Shown: positions 50,804 through 60,523, counted from the first letter of the stretch. The stretch is 64,000 nucleotides of DNA from Mucilaginibacter flavidus (GCF_024055575.1 NZ_JAMXOE010000019.1:1-64000), one strand, 5' to 3'. Translations and numbers: made by a program. Notes: generated from the sequence alone by a model not told the origin.

Positions 50804-51310
50804 TTATAAAACAGGTTTTGTGAATAATACCATGGCATTTTCGTCCAGGTAAGTATCTTTTAATTTAATAGCTCTTTTTTCAAAGCTAAAAATCTCAAAT
50901 CCAAATGTTGTATAAAGTCGTTTCGCATTTTCATTTGTCGCAACTACGGTTAAGTTAACCTGTTCAATATCGTCCAGTTCCCTAACCCGTGCAAGCAAGT
51001 GCTCCACCAGCTTTCGCCCTACCCCTTTGCCCGCATTTTCAGCAGATACGTACATCCGGAATAACAAACCTTTATGCATCAGTTTCTCCCGGTTAGCGGT
51101 TTCTGTTTTAAAGCTCACCACGCCTGCAAGTGTATTGTCATCATTTATTGCGCCCAGGGTAAAACTGTACGGGTTACCTGTTGTAGGAAAGGGTTCGTTC
51201 ACCTCGTCCACCGGGCTAATCCGAAAGGCATCAGGATGCGCTTTTAGTCCTTTTAAAATAAACTCTTTGTAGTTATAATTATGCCCGGCGGTAAGTTCAA
51301 CAATTTTCAT
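50804..51310 (-). CDS. GNAT-family N-acetyltransferase
   Basis: 168 residues. The acetyl-CoA-binding motif A is Gly-Lys-Gly-Val-Gly-Arg-Lys-Leu-Val after Arg-Met-Tyr-Val, and the C-terminal Asn-Glu-Asn-Ala-Lys-Arg-Leu-Tyr plus Gly-Phe-Glu-Ile completes the fold. Substrate unknown. Co-oriented with msrB, 70 bp upstream of it. Confidence 0.9.
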   Translation of the reverse strand: MKIVELTAGHNYNYKEFILKGLKAHPDAFRISPVDEVNEPFPTTGNPYSFTLGAINDDNTLAGVVSFKTETANREKLMHKGLLFRMYVSAENAGKGVGRKLVEHLLARVRELDDIEQVNLTVVATNENAKRLYTTFGFEIFSFEKRAIKLKDTYLDENAMVLFTKPVL

Positions 51311-51627
51311 AATGCTTATATAAAGATACGAAAAACCGGGCGCCTAAATCGTTTTGAGGACGGAAATGACGGTGATTTGACTGTAAAAATGAGGTATTAC
51401 AACGTGTTAAAAAAATTGTCATTGCCGTAAGGAACGAGCGCGGCAATGACATATTTGTAAGATTTGTATGGGAAGCTGAAAGCTTGAGCCACACAATACC
51501 CCGGTTATCTTGCGCTAAATTCGCGGCAGCAGATGGAAACCTATTAAAAAGCAGAAGGCCGGAGAAATTCCCCCGGCCTTCTGCTTCTTTATCTTGTTTC
51601 TTGATTCTTGGCTCTTGTTTCTTAAAA
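51311..51627. other. Intergenic with a solo B-type hairpin and TonB-receptor terminator
   Basis: GTCATTGCCG (51418-51427) pairs with CGGCAATGAC (51441-51450) around a GGAACGAG loop, a miniature relative of module B arms. The TonB-receptor terminator lies at 51551-51584, then a microrepeat TCTTGATTCTTGGCTCTTG to 51625. Confidence 0.75.
51551..51584 (-). terminator. Terminator after the TonB-dependent receptor
   Basis: 12-bp perfect stem GCAGAAGGCCGG (51551-51562) with CCGGCCTTCTGC (51573-51584), 10-nt loop, followed on the minus strand by TTTTTAATAG. Confidence 0.85.
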
Positions 51628-54138
51628 CTATCTTCCTCCGCCGGCTGGTGCGCCACCGCCACCACCCTGATCGCCTTGTTTCAAGTCGTCGTTGTTAACG
51701 CCTTTCTTAGGAGCATTAGGGTTGCTGAAGCTTAACTTACCAAAGCTGTAGCTGAATGTTATACCATACGAGCGGAACGGCAACTGGAAGTTGCTATACT
51801 GCTTGTAACCCGGGCTACTTAAATTAGTAGTGAAGTTTTTGTTCGCGTGGAATGGTTCGATTACGTTAAGTCCAATAGCAAGTCTTTTTTGCATCAACTG
51901 TTTTTTGGCGCCTATACCAAATATGCTGAAGTTTGAGGTCGTTCCTTGCAAGGTGTGACGTGGCGAGCTTCCGAAAGCAAATGTTTCAACCACATAATCT
52001 TTTGGCAGGTTAAGGCTTGCCCTTACGAATCCGCCATACTGTATGTAAGTTCCGTTTTGCGATTTATCCTTGCTGAATAAACCTGTAGGGTCTGGTTTAT
52101 AAGTGTAGGCATTGATGTTCATAATAATGGTCAATGCTTTGAAAGGGTTAATAGTTCCGAAGACACTGCCACCGAATGAATTATTGGCACCTACGTTTTG
52201 AAACCTGGTTTCCGATATAAATGTCGAGTCGTTGGGCAAAAATGGCTGAATGGGCCTTCCTATACCTTCAATAAGTCCTGCAGTATGTTTATAATATGCT
52301 GACACATTTAAAATAGAGGTACCGATAAACGAGTTATAATCAACCTCTAAAGTTTGTGACACTTCCGGGCTTAGCTGCGGGTTACCAACCTGCCACGACT
52401 GTGAGTTGCTTTTGTTAACAAACGGGTTTAAGAACTGCAGGCTTGGGCGGGTAATGCGCTTGCTATAAGCCAGCTTAATGGTTTGTGTAGTAGTAAGTTG
52501 TTTTTGGATTGTTAAGCTTGGCACTACGGTAAGGTAGCTTTGATTAAATGGCGGCACAGCCTGGCTTTGTGATTGCGGGTCGCCATGAATGCTGGTGTTC
52601 TCTAACCTCATGCCGGCCAATATCGACCATTTTTTTGGCAGGGTGATGGTGAAAACTGAATAACCGGCAACAACATTTTGGTTGTATTTGTAAACGTTCG
52701 ACAATAAGTTATCATAGAAGAAATTATCGGCGCTATAATCGTAAGTATAATAGTCCGAAGTACTGTTTATCCTCCTGAAAATGGTTTTACCGCCTGCCTC
52801 TAATTTAAACACTTTATTTATCGGCAATGTATAATCACCCTGCAGGGTAAACTCGTTGTTAAGGCCCGCAATATTGTTTTTTACGTTCGGGTTGAATGTA
52901 GTTGAAAAAAGATTGGTATAGTTTGTAGTACCTGTACCATGGCTCCATTGGGTCGACAAATCAAGTTCTTCGCCTTCTTTTTTAAACTTGTGGGTATAAT
53001 CAAAGTTCCAGTCAAAATTGCTGAATTCGTTATGCCCGTTCGAGTTTAAATTGTACGCATACGGGCCCAGAAACGGATTTGAACCGCTGGTATGGGTGTT
53101 GCTGTTGGTGTTAAAGTTAAAATCGAGTAACTTAAACGATGAATTAATACTGTTAAAGGCGTTAAACTCATAGTTAGCGCTTATCGAGCTATTGCTGGCA
53201 TGCCTGGTAACCCTGCTTGTTCCGTGTGAAGTTGATTTGCTTACATCACCAAGCTCAATCATTTGGTCGATGGTTGAAGTTTGTGGCCAGGTTAAGTTGC
53301 CGCCTATATTAGCATTAAGGCTAAAGCGGTTTTTGTTATAACCAAGGTTAAAGTTACCATTGTTCTGCCTGGTACCTACAGCTGTACTAACAGAACCGCT
53401 GATACCTGAAACATTTTTTTGCTTGGTTATGATATTAATAATACCTGCCGAACCTTCAGCATCGTATTTTGCTGACGGCGAGGTAATAACCTCGATGCTT
53501 TTGATTTGCGAAGCAGGGATGGCTTTCAACACGTCAGACAAGCTGGTTGATGTAGCGCCTGATGGTTTGCCGTTGATAAGCACACGTACGTTGGCATCAC
53601 CACGTACGGATACGTTACCGTTGATGTCAACCGTTACCAATGGAACTTTACCCAATAAATCGGTAGCGTTACCACCTGCTGCAGTGATATCTTTTTCGGC
53701 ATTGTAAACAATCTTATCAATTTTGTTTTCGATCAGGGCAGCCTGACCTTGAATCTGTACTTCCTTGAGCACCTTTGAGCTTGGAGGCACGGAAATTACA
53801 CCCATATTGTTATCAGGTTTTGCGGCAGTAGTTACTACCGGGTCGATAACTTTGTCAGGATAGCCAATAAAAGTTATTACCACTTTGTAACTGCCGGCTT
53901 TAACATTGTCGAGCCTGAAATTTCCTTTTTCGTCGGTAATAACGCCGGTGATGGGCGCCTTACCACCGCTGCGGTACAAACCAACGGATGCATAATCCAT
54001 CGGTTTTTTAGTAAGGGAATCGATTACGTTACCGGAAATTTTTCCGACCGTCGTCGACCCGCCACCTCCCAGGCCTATTTGGGCCTTAGCGGTGATAAAA
54101 GAGCATAAAATTGCTATAATTATGTAAAAACGTTTCAT
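51628..54138 (-). CDS. Outer-membrane TonB-dependent receptor with carboxypeptidase-regulatory-like domain
   Basis: 836 residues. Signal peptide (about 1-19, ending Ala-Lys-Ala-Gln), then a CarboxypepD_reg-like domain (about 32-115, Gly-Asn-Phe-Arg-Leu-Asp-Asn-Val), a plug domain with Gly-Asn-Val-Ser-Val-Arg-Gly-Asp and Ile-Lys-Ser-Ile-Glu-Val-Ile-Thr, and an outer-membrane beta-barrel (OMP_b-brl_3 type). The C-terminus ends in a Gly/Ala-rich tail (Gly-Gly-Gly-Gly-Gly-Ala). Not a SusC because no SusD follows. Substrate unknown; the family imports metals, vitamins or oligomers. Confidence 0.9.
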   Translation of the reverse strand: MKRFYIIIAILCSFITAKAQIGLGGGGSTTVGKISGNVIDSLTKKPMDYASVGLYRSGGKAPITGVITDEKGNFRLDNVKAGSYKVVITFIGYPDKVIDPVVTTAAKPDNNMGVISVPPSSKVLKEVQIQGQAALIENKIDKIVYNAEKDITAAGGNATDLLGKVPLVTVDINGNVSVRGDANVRVLINGKPSGATSTSLSDVLKAIPASQIKSIEVITSPSAKYDAEGSAGIINIITKQKNVSGISGSVSTAVGTRQNNGNFNLGYNKNRFSLNANIGGNLTWPQTSTIDQMIELGDVSKSTSHGTSRVTRHASNSSISANYEFNAFNSINSSFKLLDFNFNTNSNTHTSGSNPFLGPYAYNLNSNGHNEFSNFDWNFDYTHKFKKEGEELDLSTQWSHGTGTTNYTNLFSTTFNPNVKNNIAGLNNEFTLQGDYTLPINKVFKLEAGGKTIFRRINSTSDYYTYDYSADNFFYDNLLSNVYKYNQNVVAGYSVFTITLPKKWSILAGMRLENTSIHGDPQSQSQAVPPFNQSYLTVVPSLTIQKQLTTTQTIKLAYSKRITRPSLQFLNPFVNKSNSQSWQVGNPQLSPEVSQTLEVDYNSFIGTSILNVSAYYKHTAGLIEGIGRPIQPFLPNDSTFISETRFQNVGANNSFGGSVFGTINPFKALTIIMNINAYTYKPDPTGLFSKDKSQNGTYIQYGGFVRASLNLPKDYVVETFAFGSSPRHTLQGTTSNFSIFGIGAKKQLMQKRLAIGLNVIEPFHANKNFTTNLSSPGYKQYSNFQLPFRSYGITFSYSFGKLSFSNPNAPKKGVNNDDLKQGDQGGGGGAPAGGGR

Positions 54139-54603
54139 TTTTTAATGATTTTGGTAATTGGAGGCGAAAATAGATGAAATGTTACAGGCAAAGTGTGATT
54201 ATTTAACAATGAACTTTAAGTGTAACAACTTAGTTGCAAAGCTTAGTGTCTGATATACAACATCAGCCGCGGGTTAAAGATGGTTTGAACTGTGTTTTTG
54301 CTTGGTTTTTTGTGGCTTTCGGAGGACATGAACATTGGCTTTAATAGAGTTTATTTGCCAATAATATTCATGGTTTTTTACTTCTGGCAGCTTTTTAAAC
54401 TATATTTTTTTTGCCGTACTATACAAATAATTTTTGCGTTAACCATATACGTAACAGGCAAATAAGCCGCAAATTTCCGATTGAAATACCGCCATTTTTC
54501 CGGCGAACCTGTTTGTTTGATTCTTTTCCATTTTGATGATTTGGTTAATACCCACTATACAAATGGAGCAGGACAAACAGGACAATTGCACGAAAGTATT
54601 TTA
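54139..54603. other. Intergenic, nothing specific
   Basis: 465 bp of AT-rich DNA between the leuS end and the TonB-receptor start; no RNA gene, strong repeat or obvious promoter was seen. The receptor promoter should lie near 54140-54250. Confidence 0.5.
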
Positions 54604-57426
54604 TTATACCACCATATTTACAATCCTGCCTTTAACTACAATCACTTTTCTTGGTGTTTTTCCGTCAAGGTATTTTTGTACGTCGGCACTGGCTAAAACA
54701 AAAGCTTCCACATCAGCCCCTTCAAGGCTAAGCGGAATGTTAAGGTTAAGCTTGGTTTTGCCATTTATCGATATAGGGTAAGCAAACTCATCCTCTACCA
54801 AATAAGCAGGGTTGAATTTTGGAAATGATGTATAGGATAAAGTTCCCGCCTCGTTGCCTAAAAAAGTCCATAGTTCCTCGCAAATATGCGGCGCATACGG
54901 CGAAAGAATGATAACCATATCATTTAAGATAGCCTTGTTGTTTGATTTAAGCGCCGTAAGCTCATTTACCGCAATCATAAAGCTGGAAACAGAGGTATTG
55001 AACGAGAAACGCTCCACGTCTTCCTCAACCTTGCGGATAATGGTATGTAAAGTCTTCAGTTCAGCTTTTGATGGCTCGTTTGCTGATACATTAAATTCCC
55101 AGGCATCGTTATGAAACAACCGCCAGAACTTGCGTAAAAACTTAAACACACCCTCAATACCGTTGGTGTTCCATGGCTTGCTTTGCTCAAGCGGGCCGAG
55201 GAACATTTCGTACATCCGCAGGGTGTCGGCGCCGTAACGGGTGGCTATATCGTCAGGGTTTACAACATTGTAATACCGTTTCGACATTTTTTCAACTTCC
55301 ACACCACAAACATATTTCCCGTTTTCCAATATAAATTCTGCATCAGCAAATTCGGGCCGCCATGCTTTAAATTTATTGATGTTAAGTATATCGTTCTCAA
55401 CTATATTAACATCCACATGAATGTCGGATGTTTTATATTCCTTTCTCAATCCAAACGAAACAAAAGTATTGGTACCCCTGCCTTCATCGTCAATTACCCG
55501 GTACACAAAATTGCTGCGCCCCTGTATCATTCCCTGGTTAATCAGTTTTTTGAAAGGTTCTTCCACGGCAACAAGGCCAATGTCCTTCATAAACTTATTC
55601 CAGAAACGACTGTACAACAGGTGACCGGTGGCATGCTCGCTGCCGCCTATGTAAAGGTCGACGTCTTTCCAATACTCAATCGCTTCTTTTGAAGCAAAGG
55701 CATCATCGTTCTGAGCATCCATATAACGGAACCAGTACCAGCTGCTGCCTGCCCAGCCCGGCATGGTGCTTAGTTCGTACTCATAGCCATTATAATTCCA
55801 GTCTTTTGCGCGCGCCAAAGGTGGTTCGCCGTCTTCTGTAGGCAAATACTTATCTACCTCGGGCAATACCAAAGGCAAGTCTTTTTCGGCTATTAAATAT
55901 GGCAACTCGTCTTTAAAATAAACAGGCACAGGTTCGCCCCAATAGCGCTGACGGCCAAATATGGCATCGCGCATCCTAAAATTCACTTTTGCTTTACCCG
56001 CACCAACTTCTTCCAGTTTCGCAATAACTGCGGCGGTTGCCTCTTTATAAGTTAAACCGTTTATAAAACCGGAGTTTACATAATGCCCTTCTTTAGTCGG
56101 GTCGGCTTCGGTTTCTATTTTTTGTATGTCGATGATTTGTATGATCGGCAGGTTATAGTGCTTAGCGAAAAGATAATCGCGCTGGTCGCCTGATGGCACG
56201 GCCATAACAGCTCCTGTACCATAGCCAGCAAGCACGTAGTCGGCAATCCAGATAGGCACTTTTGCGCCGTCAACCGGATTAATAGCGTAGCTGCCGGTAA
56301 ACGCACCCGATACCGTTTTAGCATCAGACATACGCTCCAATTCCGATTTCTTTTTAGCCTGGGCAATGTAATTAGTGATGTCCGCCTTTTGTTCAGCAGT
56401 TGTTAACCCGGCTACTAACTCATGCTCAGGAGCTAGAACCAAAAACGTAGCGCCAAAGATGGTATCTGCACGGGTAGTAAAAACCTCGATGACTTTGGGT
56501 GTAGGTTCAGTGTCATATATGTCCTCTACATTCGTAGGTCGTAAATTCGGTACCTTAAATTTCACCAACGCACCAACGCTTTTCCCAATCCAATTCCTTT
56601 GCATTTCTTTCAAAGGTTCAGGCCAGTCAATGGTATCAAGGCCTTTCAAAAGGCGGTCGGCATAGGCGGTTATGCGCATGCTCCACTGCATCATTTTCTT
56701 TTGCTCAACGGGGTAACCGCCGCGCTCGCTAAAGCCATCTTTTACTTCGTCGTTAGCCAACACAGTACCAAGAGCCGGGCACCAGTTTACGGTACTTTCG
56801 CGCAGGTAAGTAAGGCGGTATTTTAATAATTCAGCCTGCTGCTCCTGGTTGCTCATAGCTTTCCATTGGTCAGCAGTAAAGCTTTGTATCTCGTCGTCGC
56901 ACACGGCGTTTATGCCGGCCGATCCATTTTGCTCAAAATGTTTTACCAGTTTATCAATGCTTTCGGCCTTATCAGCATCCTTATTATACCAGCTGTTGAA
57001 CAACTGCATAAAAATCCATTGCGTCCATTTATAATAATCGGGCGAGCTGGTGCGTACTTCGCGGCTCCAGTCGAACGAAAAACCAATCTGGTCAAGCTGG
57101 CGGCGGTAGGTAGCGATATTTGCTTCAGTGGTTATAGCCGGATGCTGTCCTGTTTGTATGGCATATTGCTCGGCCGGCAGGCCAAAGCTATCGTAACCCA
57201 TAGGGTGCAGCACGTTAAAACCTTTCAGCCTTTTATAACGCGCAAAAATATCGGATGCGATATAGCCCAGCGGATGGCCCACATGCAGCCCGGCGCCCGA
57301 AGGATAGGGAAACATATCCAGCACATAGTACTTGGGTTTAATGGTTTTATCGTCAGCTTTGAAAGTTTGGTTATCAGCCCAAAACTTTTGCCACTTTTGC
57401 TCTATATCTTTAAATTGATAGTCCAT
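54604..57426 (-). CDS. leuS: Leucyl-tRNA synthetase
   Basis: 940 residues, class I synthetase. The HIGH-type motif lies in Tyr-Pro-Ser-Gly-Ala-Gly-Leu-His-Val-Gly-His-Pro. The editing domain (CP1) contains Thr-Thr-Arg-Ala-Asp-Thr-Ile-Phe-Gly-Ala-Thr. The KMSKS-type loop reads Lys-Met-Ser-Lys-Arg-Tyr-Tyr. It charges tRNA-Leu and hydrolyses mischarged products. Length is slightly long, as usual in Bacteroidota. Own unit, preceded by an AGTCCGAAAGTC microrepeat at 57488-57535. Confidence 0.97.
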   Translation of the reverse strand: MDYQFKDIEQKWQKFWADNQTFKADDKTIKPKYYVLDMFPYPSGAGLHVGHPLGYIASDIFARYKRLKGFNVLHPMGYDSFGLPAEQYAIQTGQHPAITTEANIATYRRQLDQIGFSFDWSREVRTSSPDYYKWTQWIFMQLFNSWYNKDADKAESIDKLVKHFEQNGSAGINAVCDDEIQSFTADQWKAMSNQEQQAELLKYRLTYLRESTVNWCPALGTVLANDEVKDGFSERGGYPVEQKKMMQWSMRITAYADRLLKGLDTIDWPEPLKEMQRNWIGKSVGALVKFKVPNLRPTNVEDIYDTEPTPKVIEVFTTRADTIFGATFLVLAPEHELVAGLTTAEQKADITNYIAQAKKKSELERMSDAKTVSGAFTGSYAINPVDGAKVPIWIADYVLAGYGTGAVMAVPSGDQRDYLFAKHYNLPIIQIIDIQKIETEADPTKEGHYVNSGFINGLTYKEATAAVIAKLEEVGAGKAKVNFRMRDAIFGRQRYWGEPVPVYFKDELPYLIAEKDLPLVLPEVDKYLPTEDGEPPLARAKDWNYNGYEYELSTMPGWAGSSWYWFRYMDAQNDDAFASKEAIEYWKDVDLYIGGSEHATGHLLYSRFWNKFMKDIGLVAVEEPFKKLINQGMIQGRSNFVYRVIDDEGRGTNTFVSFGLRKEYKTSDIHVDVNIVENDILNINKFKAWRPEFADAEFILENGKYVCGVEVEKMSKRYYNVVNPDDIATRYGADTLRMYEMFLGPLEQSKPWNTNGIEGVFKFLRKFWRLFHNDAWEFNVSANEPSKAELKTLHTIIRKVEEDVERFSFNTSVSSFMIAVNELTALKSNNKAILNDMVIILSPYAPHICEELWTFLGNEAGTLSYTSFPKFNPAYLVEDEFAYPISINGKTKLNLNIPLSLEGADVEAFVLASADVQKYLDGKTPRKVIVVKGRIVNMVV

Positions 57427-57487
57427 TTTATTATTTACGCGTATGAGGCTGCGAAATTAAGAAAATCCCTATTAGTTTGGTAGTGAA

Positions 57488-57535
57488 TAAGTCCGAAAAG
57501 TCCGAAAGTCAGAAAAGTCCGGAAGTCCGAAAGAT
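57488..57535. repeat. AGTCCGAAAGTC microrepeat
   Basis: AAGTCCGAAAAGTCCGAAAG then TCAGAAAAGTCCGGAAGTCC and GAAAG. Same unit as at 13779 and 26185. Confidence 0.8.
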
Positions 57536-57612
57536 GAAAGAGCCCGAAAACATGGATGAAAAGCCGTAGTTGCCGCTTATTTCATCCTACAATCAGCATT
57601 CCGACTTCCGCA

Positions 57613-58074
57613 TTAATTTCCGCCTTTTAATTCTTGCAGATATAGTAGGCTTTCATCAATAAATTGCTGCCAAATGTCGTCGGGTTGCCAAACGTCTTCA
57701 ATAAACGATTGCATTTGCATGGTATCCAGTTCGCCCTTGTTAAAAAGATAAAGCCCGGTAAATGCCGATGCACGGTAATTTGCTGCACAGTGCACCATTA
57801 TTTTTTTACCTGCGTGCTGGTCCATATAATCGAAAAAGGCTAACAGCTCGCTCAATTGCGGGTCATCAAACACAACGGGAATTGGCAAATAGTCAATTCC
57901 GAGCCCGGCAACAATAGTTTCTTCACCTGGCAATGCAAACTTACCCGTTGGCATCGCCAGGTTTATAATTACCTGGTAGTTTTCATCAGCCAGTTGCTTT
58001 AACTGGATTTCGGTAGGTTGCCCGGCGCAGGTCAGCGAATTGTTTACCTGTTTAAAATTATAAATGCTGCTCAT
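57613..58074 (-). CDS. Protein-tyrosine-phosphatase-like protein with shortened P-loop
   Basis: 153 residues. Fold pattern of small dual-specificity-like phosphatases: Cys-Ala-Gly-Gln-Pro near the start, Val-Ile-Ile-Asn-Leu-Ala, Pro-Ile-Pro-Val-Val-Phe-Asp. The active loop is Val-His-Cys96-Ala-Ala-Asn-Tyr-Arg101-Ala-Ser, that is Cys-X4-Arg instead of the canonical Cys-X5-Arg. This variant is shared, to my knowledge, by a bacterial subgroup (sometimes with Asn-X-Arg-Val-Ser). It may be an active variant or a pseudoenzyme. It is upstream of leuS on the same strand, 186 bp away. Confidence 0.82.
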   Translation of the reverse strand: MSSIYNFKQVNNSLTCAGQPTEIQLKQLADENYQVIINLAMPTGKFALPGEETIVAGLGIDYLPIPVVFDDPQLSELLAFFDYMDQHAGKKIMVHCAANYRASAFTGLYLFNKGELDTMQMQSFIEDVWQPDDIWQQFIDESLLYLQELKGGN

Positions 58075-58409
58075 GTTACAAATTTAGTGTTTTCTAAAGC
58101 TGGTTACAGGTCAGCAGTCACGTCTAATTGGTTTTTGGTGATTTTATTGTTTTCTACTGATAAACAGTATTTTAAATTGGTTTCCTAACGGTGCAATTCT
58201 GTTTCTCACCGCGTTTTACTTCCAACTGCTCACCTCACAACTGCCAACTTCCCTAATCGTTTGCCCAATGGTAAAACATTAGTTATCTGTCGGTTAAATG
58301 TTATAATTATTAAGTATTGAAAGACTTTTTTTTACAAATAATTTATAATTATCGGAGTTTATGATTATTTTTATTTCGATAAATTATTACAAACTAATCT
58401 ACAAAGGGT
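58075..58409. other. Intergenic, AT-rich
   Basis: 335 bp without a gene. Holds a short CAACTGCTCACCTCACAACT-like microrepeat near 58218-58245 and an AT-rich stretch before the first lipoprotein of the triplet. Confidence 0.5.
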
Positions 58410-59183
58410 ATGAAACTAAATTTACGTAAAGCATTGCCATTGCTAATGGTAGTTGCATTATTTTACTCGGCTTGTAAAAAAACCGAAAATAAACCGGCTA
58501 CTGCCGCCAATACTACCGACGCAATTGGTGCAGCTATCGCAAAAAATCTTGTACAGTCATTATCGGGTGCCTACGGTGGTGCCAGTATTAAAGATGGCGT
58601 AGGCGCTTCATCGGCAATTGCCGCCGCTTCGCCTAAATTGAAAACCCAGGCAATAGGTTGTGGTTTTTATATTGATAACAGTTTAGACGTTAAGTTTAAC
58701 CAGGGCGACTCTATAAAATCGCATACTGTTGGTACAGTAAATTATTTCTTTCTTTGCGACAACCAAAGGACTACAGGTTACAACTTGTACGATTCGCTAT
58801 CGACAACCGGCAAAGGCCCCGGCTACGATTTCTTTTTTGCACTTGTGCAGGATTTTAAAGTACGCGGTTTAAATGTCGACAATTCAAACTTTACTTTGAA
58901 TGGCCGTTTGAAATCATATGTTGATTTTGATTACAAAATCAAACCAAAAAGTTCATCATCGGTTCACAATATATTTCACTTTATTGATGCCCAGGTTCAT
59001 GCAGCCGACAATTATGATATTGTTGACGGTAGTGCAACTTTCGAATCAATTGGCGAAACCAGTACAGGTGCATGGGATTACAGCGGTACTATCAAGTTCC
59101 TGGGTAACCATAAAGCTAAATTAACTTTCCTTAGCAAAGTTTATCTTATTGATTTGCTAACTGGTGATGTAACCCCGGCTTAA
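58410..59183 (+). CDS. Lipoprotein paralogue 1 of a tandem triplet
   Basis: 257 residues. Lipobox Tyr-Ser-Ala-Cys-Lys-Lys (Cys about 22). The mature part starts Thr-Asp-Ala-Ile-Gly-Ala-Ala-Ile-Ala-Lys-Asn-Leu-Val-Gln-Ser, has Gly-Cys-Gly-Phe-Tyr-Ile-Asp and Asp-Asn-Gln-Arg-Thr-Thr-Gly-Tyr, and ends in repeated beta patterns (Gly-Thr-Ile-Lys-Phe-Leu-Gly-Asn-His-Lys-Ala). No family recognised. The next gene is a very close paralogue and the third is divergent. A strong terminator follows, so it may be its own transcription unit. Confidence 0.82.
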   Translation: MKLNLRKALPLLMVVALFYSACKKTENKPATAANTTDAIGAAIAKNLVQSLSGAYGGASIKDGVGASSAIAAASPKLKTQAIGCGFYIDNSLDVKFNQGDSIKSHTVGTVNYFFLCDNQRTTGYNLYDSLSTTGKGPGYDFFFALVQDFKVRGLNVDNSNFTLNGRLKSYVDFDYKIKPKSSSSVHNIFHFIDAQVHAADNYDIVDGSATFESIGETSTGAWDYSGTIKFLGNHKAKLTFLSKVYLIDLLTGDVTPA

Positions 59184-59200
59184 TCAACCTCAATTAAATA

Positions 59201-59236
59201 AAAAAGCCCTTACCGGAAAACCGGTAAGGGCTTTTT
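59201..59236 (+). terminator. Intrinsic terminator between paralogues 1 and 2
   Basis: 16-bp perfect stem AAAAAGCCCTTACCGG (59201-59216) with CCGGTAAGGGCTTTTT (59221-59236), AAAA loop, T-run after. One of the strongest terminators in the window; symmetric, so it could work both ways. Confidence 0.93.
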
Positions 59237-59437
59237 TTATTTACCAGTGTCGTCCTGAGAGTGGCGCCTTTTAAAATAAAGGCTGATAATACCGGACAGG
59301 CATTTAAGAACGTACACGAGTTTAGCAACCTGCTTTGGGAATTTGACTCCCCAAACAACGACTGCTTATTGGCAAAACGGTATGCTTATTGCAACACCTC
59401 TGTCAAATACTAATTAAAAACCAAATCAGTAATTATT

Positions 59438-60211
59438 ATGAAACTAAACCTACGCAGCGCATTGCCATTGCTTATCATCATGGCATTGTTTTACTCAGCT
59501 TGTAAAAAAAACGAAAACAAACCGGCCTCGGGCCCGGGCAATGATGAAGTTAGTGCGGCTATTGCCAAAAACCTTGTGCAGTCGTTGTCAGGCGCATATG
59601 GTGGTGCCAGCATCAAGGATGGTGTTGCTCCATCTGCAGCTATCACAGCTTCGTCGGCAAAGCTCAAAACACAATCAGAAATTGGCTGTGGCTTTTTTAT
59701 CGATAACAGCCTCGACCTTAAATTTAACCAGGGCGACACCATTAAATCGGAAACTGTTGGCTCTGTGAATTACTTCTTTCTTTGCGACAACCAAAGGACC
59801 ACAGGTTATAACCTTTATGATTCATTATCAACCACAGGCAAAGGCCCTGGCTATGAATTCTTTTTTGCCCTTGTGCAGGATTTTAAAGTACGTGGCTTAA
59901 ATGTTGACAATTCGAACTTTACATTAAACGGCCGTTTAAAATCGTATGTTGATTTTAATCATAAAACAAAGCCAAAAAGCTCATCATCTGTACATAACAT
60001 ATTTCACTTTATTGATGCCCAGATTCATGCTGCCGACAATTATGATATTGTTGACGGTAGTGCAACTTTCGAATCAATTGGCGAGACCAGCACCGGTGCA
60101 TGGGATTACAGCGGTACCATCAAGTTCCTGGGTAACCATAAAGCTAAATTAACTTTCCTGAGCAAGGTATACCTTATTGACTTGTTAACAGGTAGTGTTA
60201 CTCCTGCTTAA
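59438..60211 (+). CDS. Lipoprotein paralogue 2 of a tandem triplet
   Basis: 257 residues, nearly identical to paralogue 1 over the last ~180 residues (same Asp-Asn-Gln-Arg-Thr-Thr, Lys-Ser-Ser-Ser-Ser-Val-His, Gly-Asp-Tyr-like blocks), but the first ~75 residues after the lipobox differ (Gly-Pro-Gly-Asn-Asp-Glu-Val-Ser, then Gln-Ser-Glu-Ile-Gly-Cys-Gly). The high identity suggests recent duplication or gene conversion. Function unknown. Confidence 0.82.
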   Translation: MKLNLRSALPLLIIMALFYSACKKNENKPASGPGNDEVSAAIAKNLVQSLSGAYGGASIKDGVAPSAAITASSAKLKTQSEIGCGFFIDNSLDLKFNQGDTIKSETVGSVNYFFLCDNQRTTGYNLYDSLSTTGKGPGYEFFFALVQDFKVRGLNVDNSNFTLNGRLKSYVDFNHKTKPKSSSSVHNIFHFIDAQIHAADNYDIVDGSATFESIGETSTGAWDYSGTIKFLGNHKAKLTFLSKVYLIDLLTGSVTPA

Positions 60212-60523
60212 CTTGTAAGTGGTTAAAATAAAGAAAAACGTTTCCGCAAGTGCCGGGGAGGGGCTTTTTTATGGTGATGTGATCAACAAACGTTTATATA
60301 ATTGTAGAAATGGGGAATTGGGGCAAGGAAAATATTTCCCATTACCCACGTCTTTTTTAGTTTAAAAGTGCAGATTTGTGCGGTGGCTGCAATGGTGTAT
60401 TTTTGCTTGTAACGATGTTGTTGACAAAAAGAAATAAGTCGAAAAGGTTTGAATAGATTTTTTTACCGACCTTTACAACACGAAAGACCAAAGTTTACTT
60501 TATCACAATTTTAATTCTCCCAA
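60212..60523. other. Intergenic before paralogue 3
   Basis: 312 bp, AT-rich with TTTCCGCAAGTGCCGGGGAG near 60241. No gene; no strong hairpin found. Confidence 0.5.

Noticed and set aside
54481..54781. Small plus-strand frames downstream of leuS (54481-54696, 54533-54781)
   Set aside because: Mostly antisense to the leuS 3-prime end, no start signal and no recognisable protein pattern.
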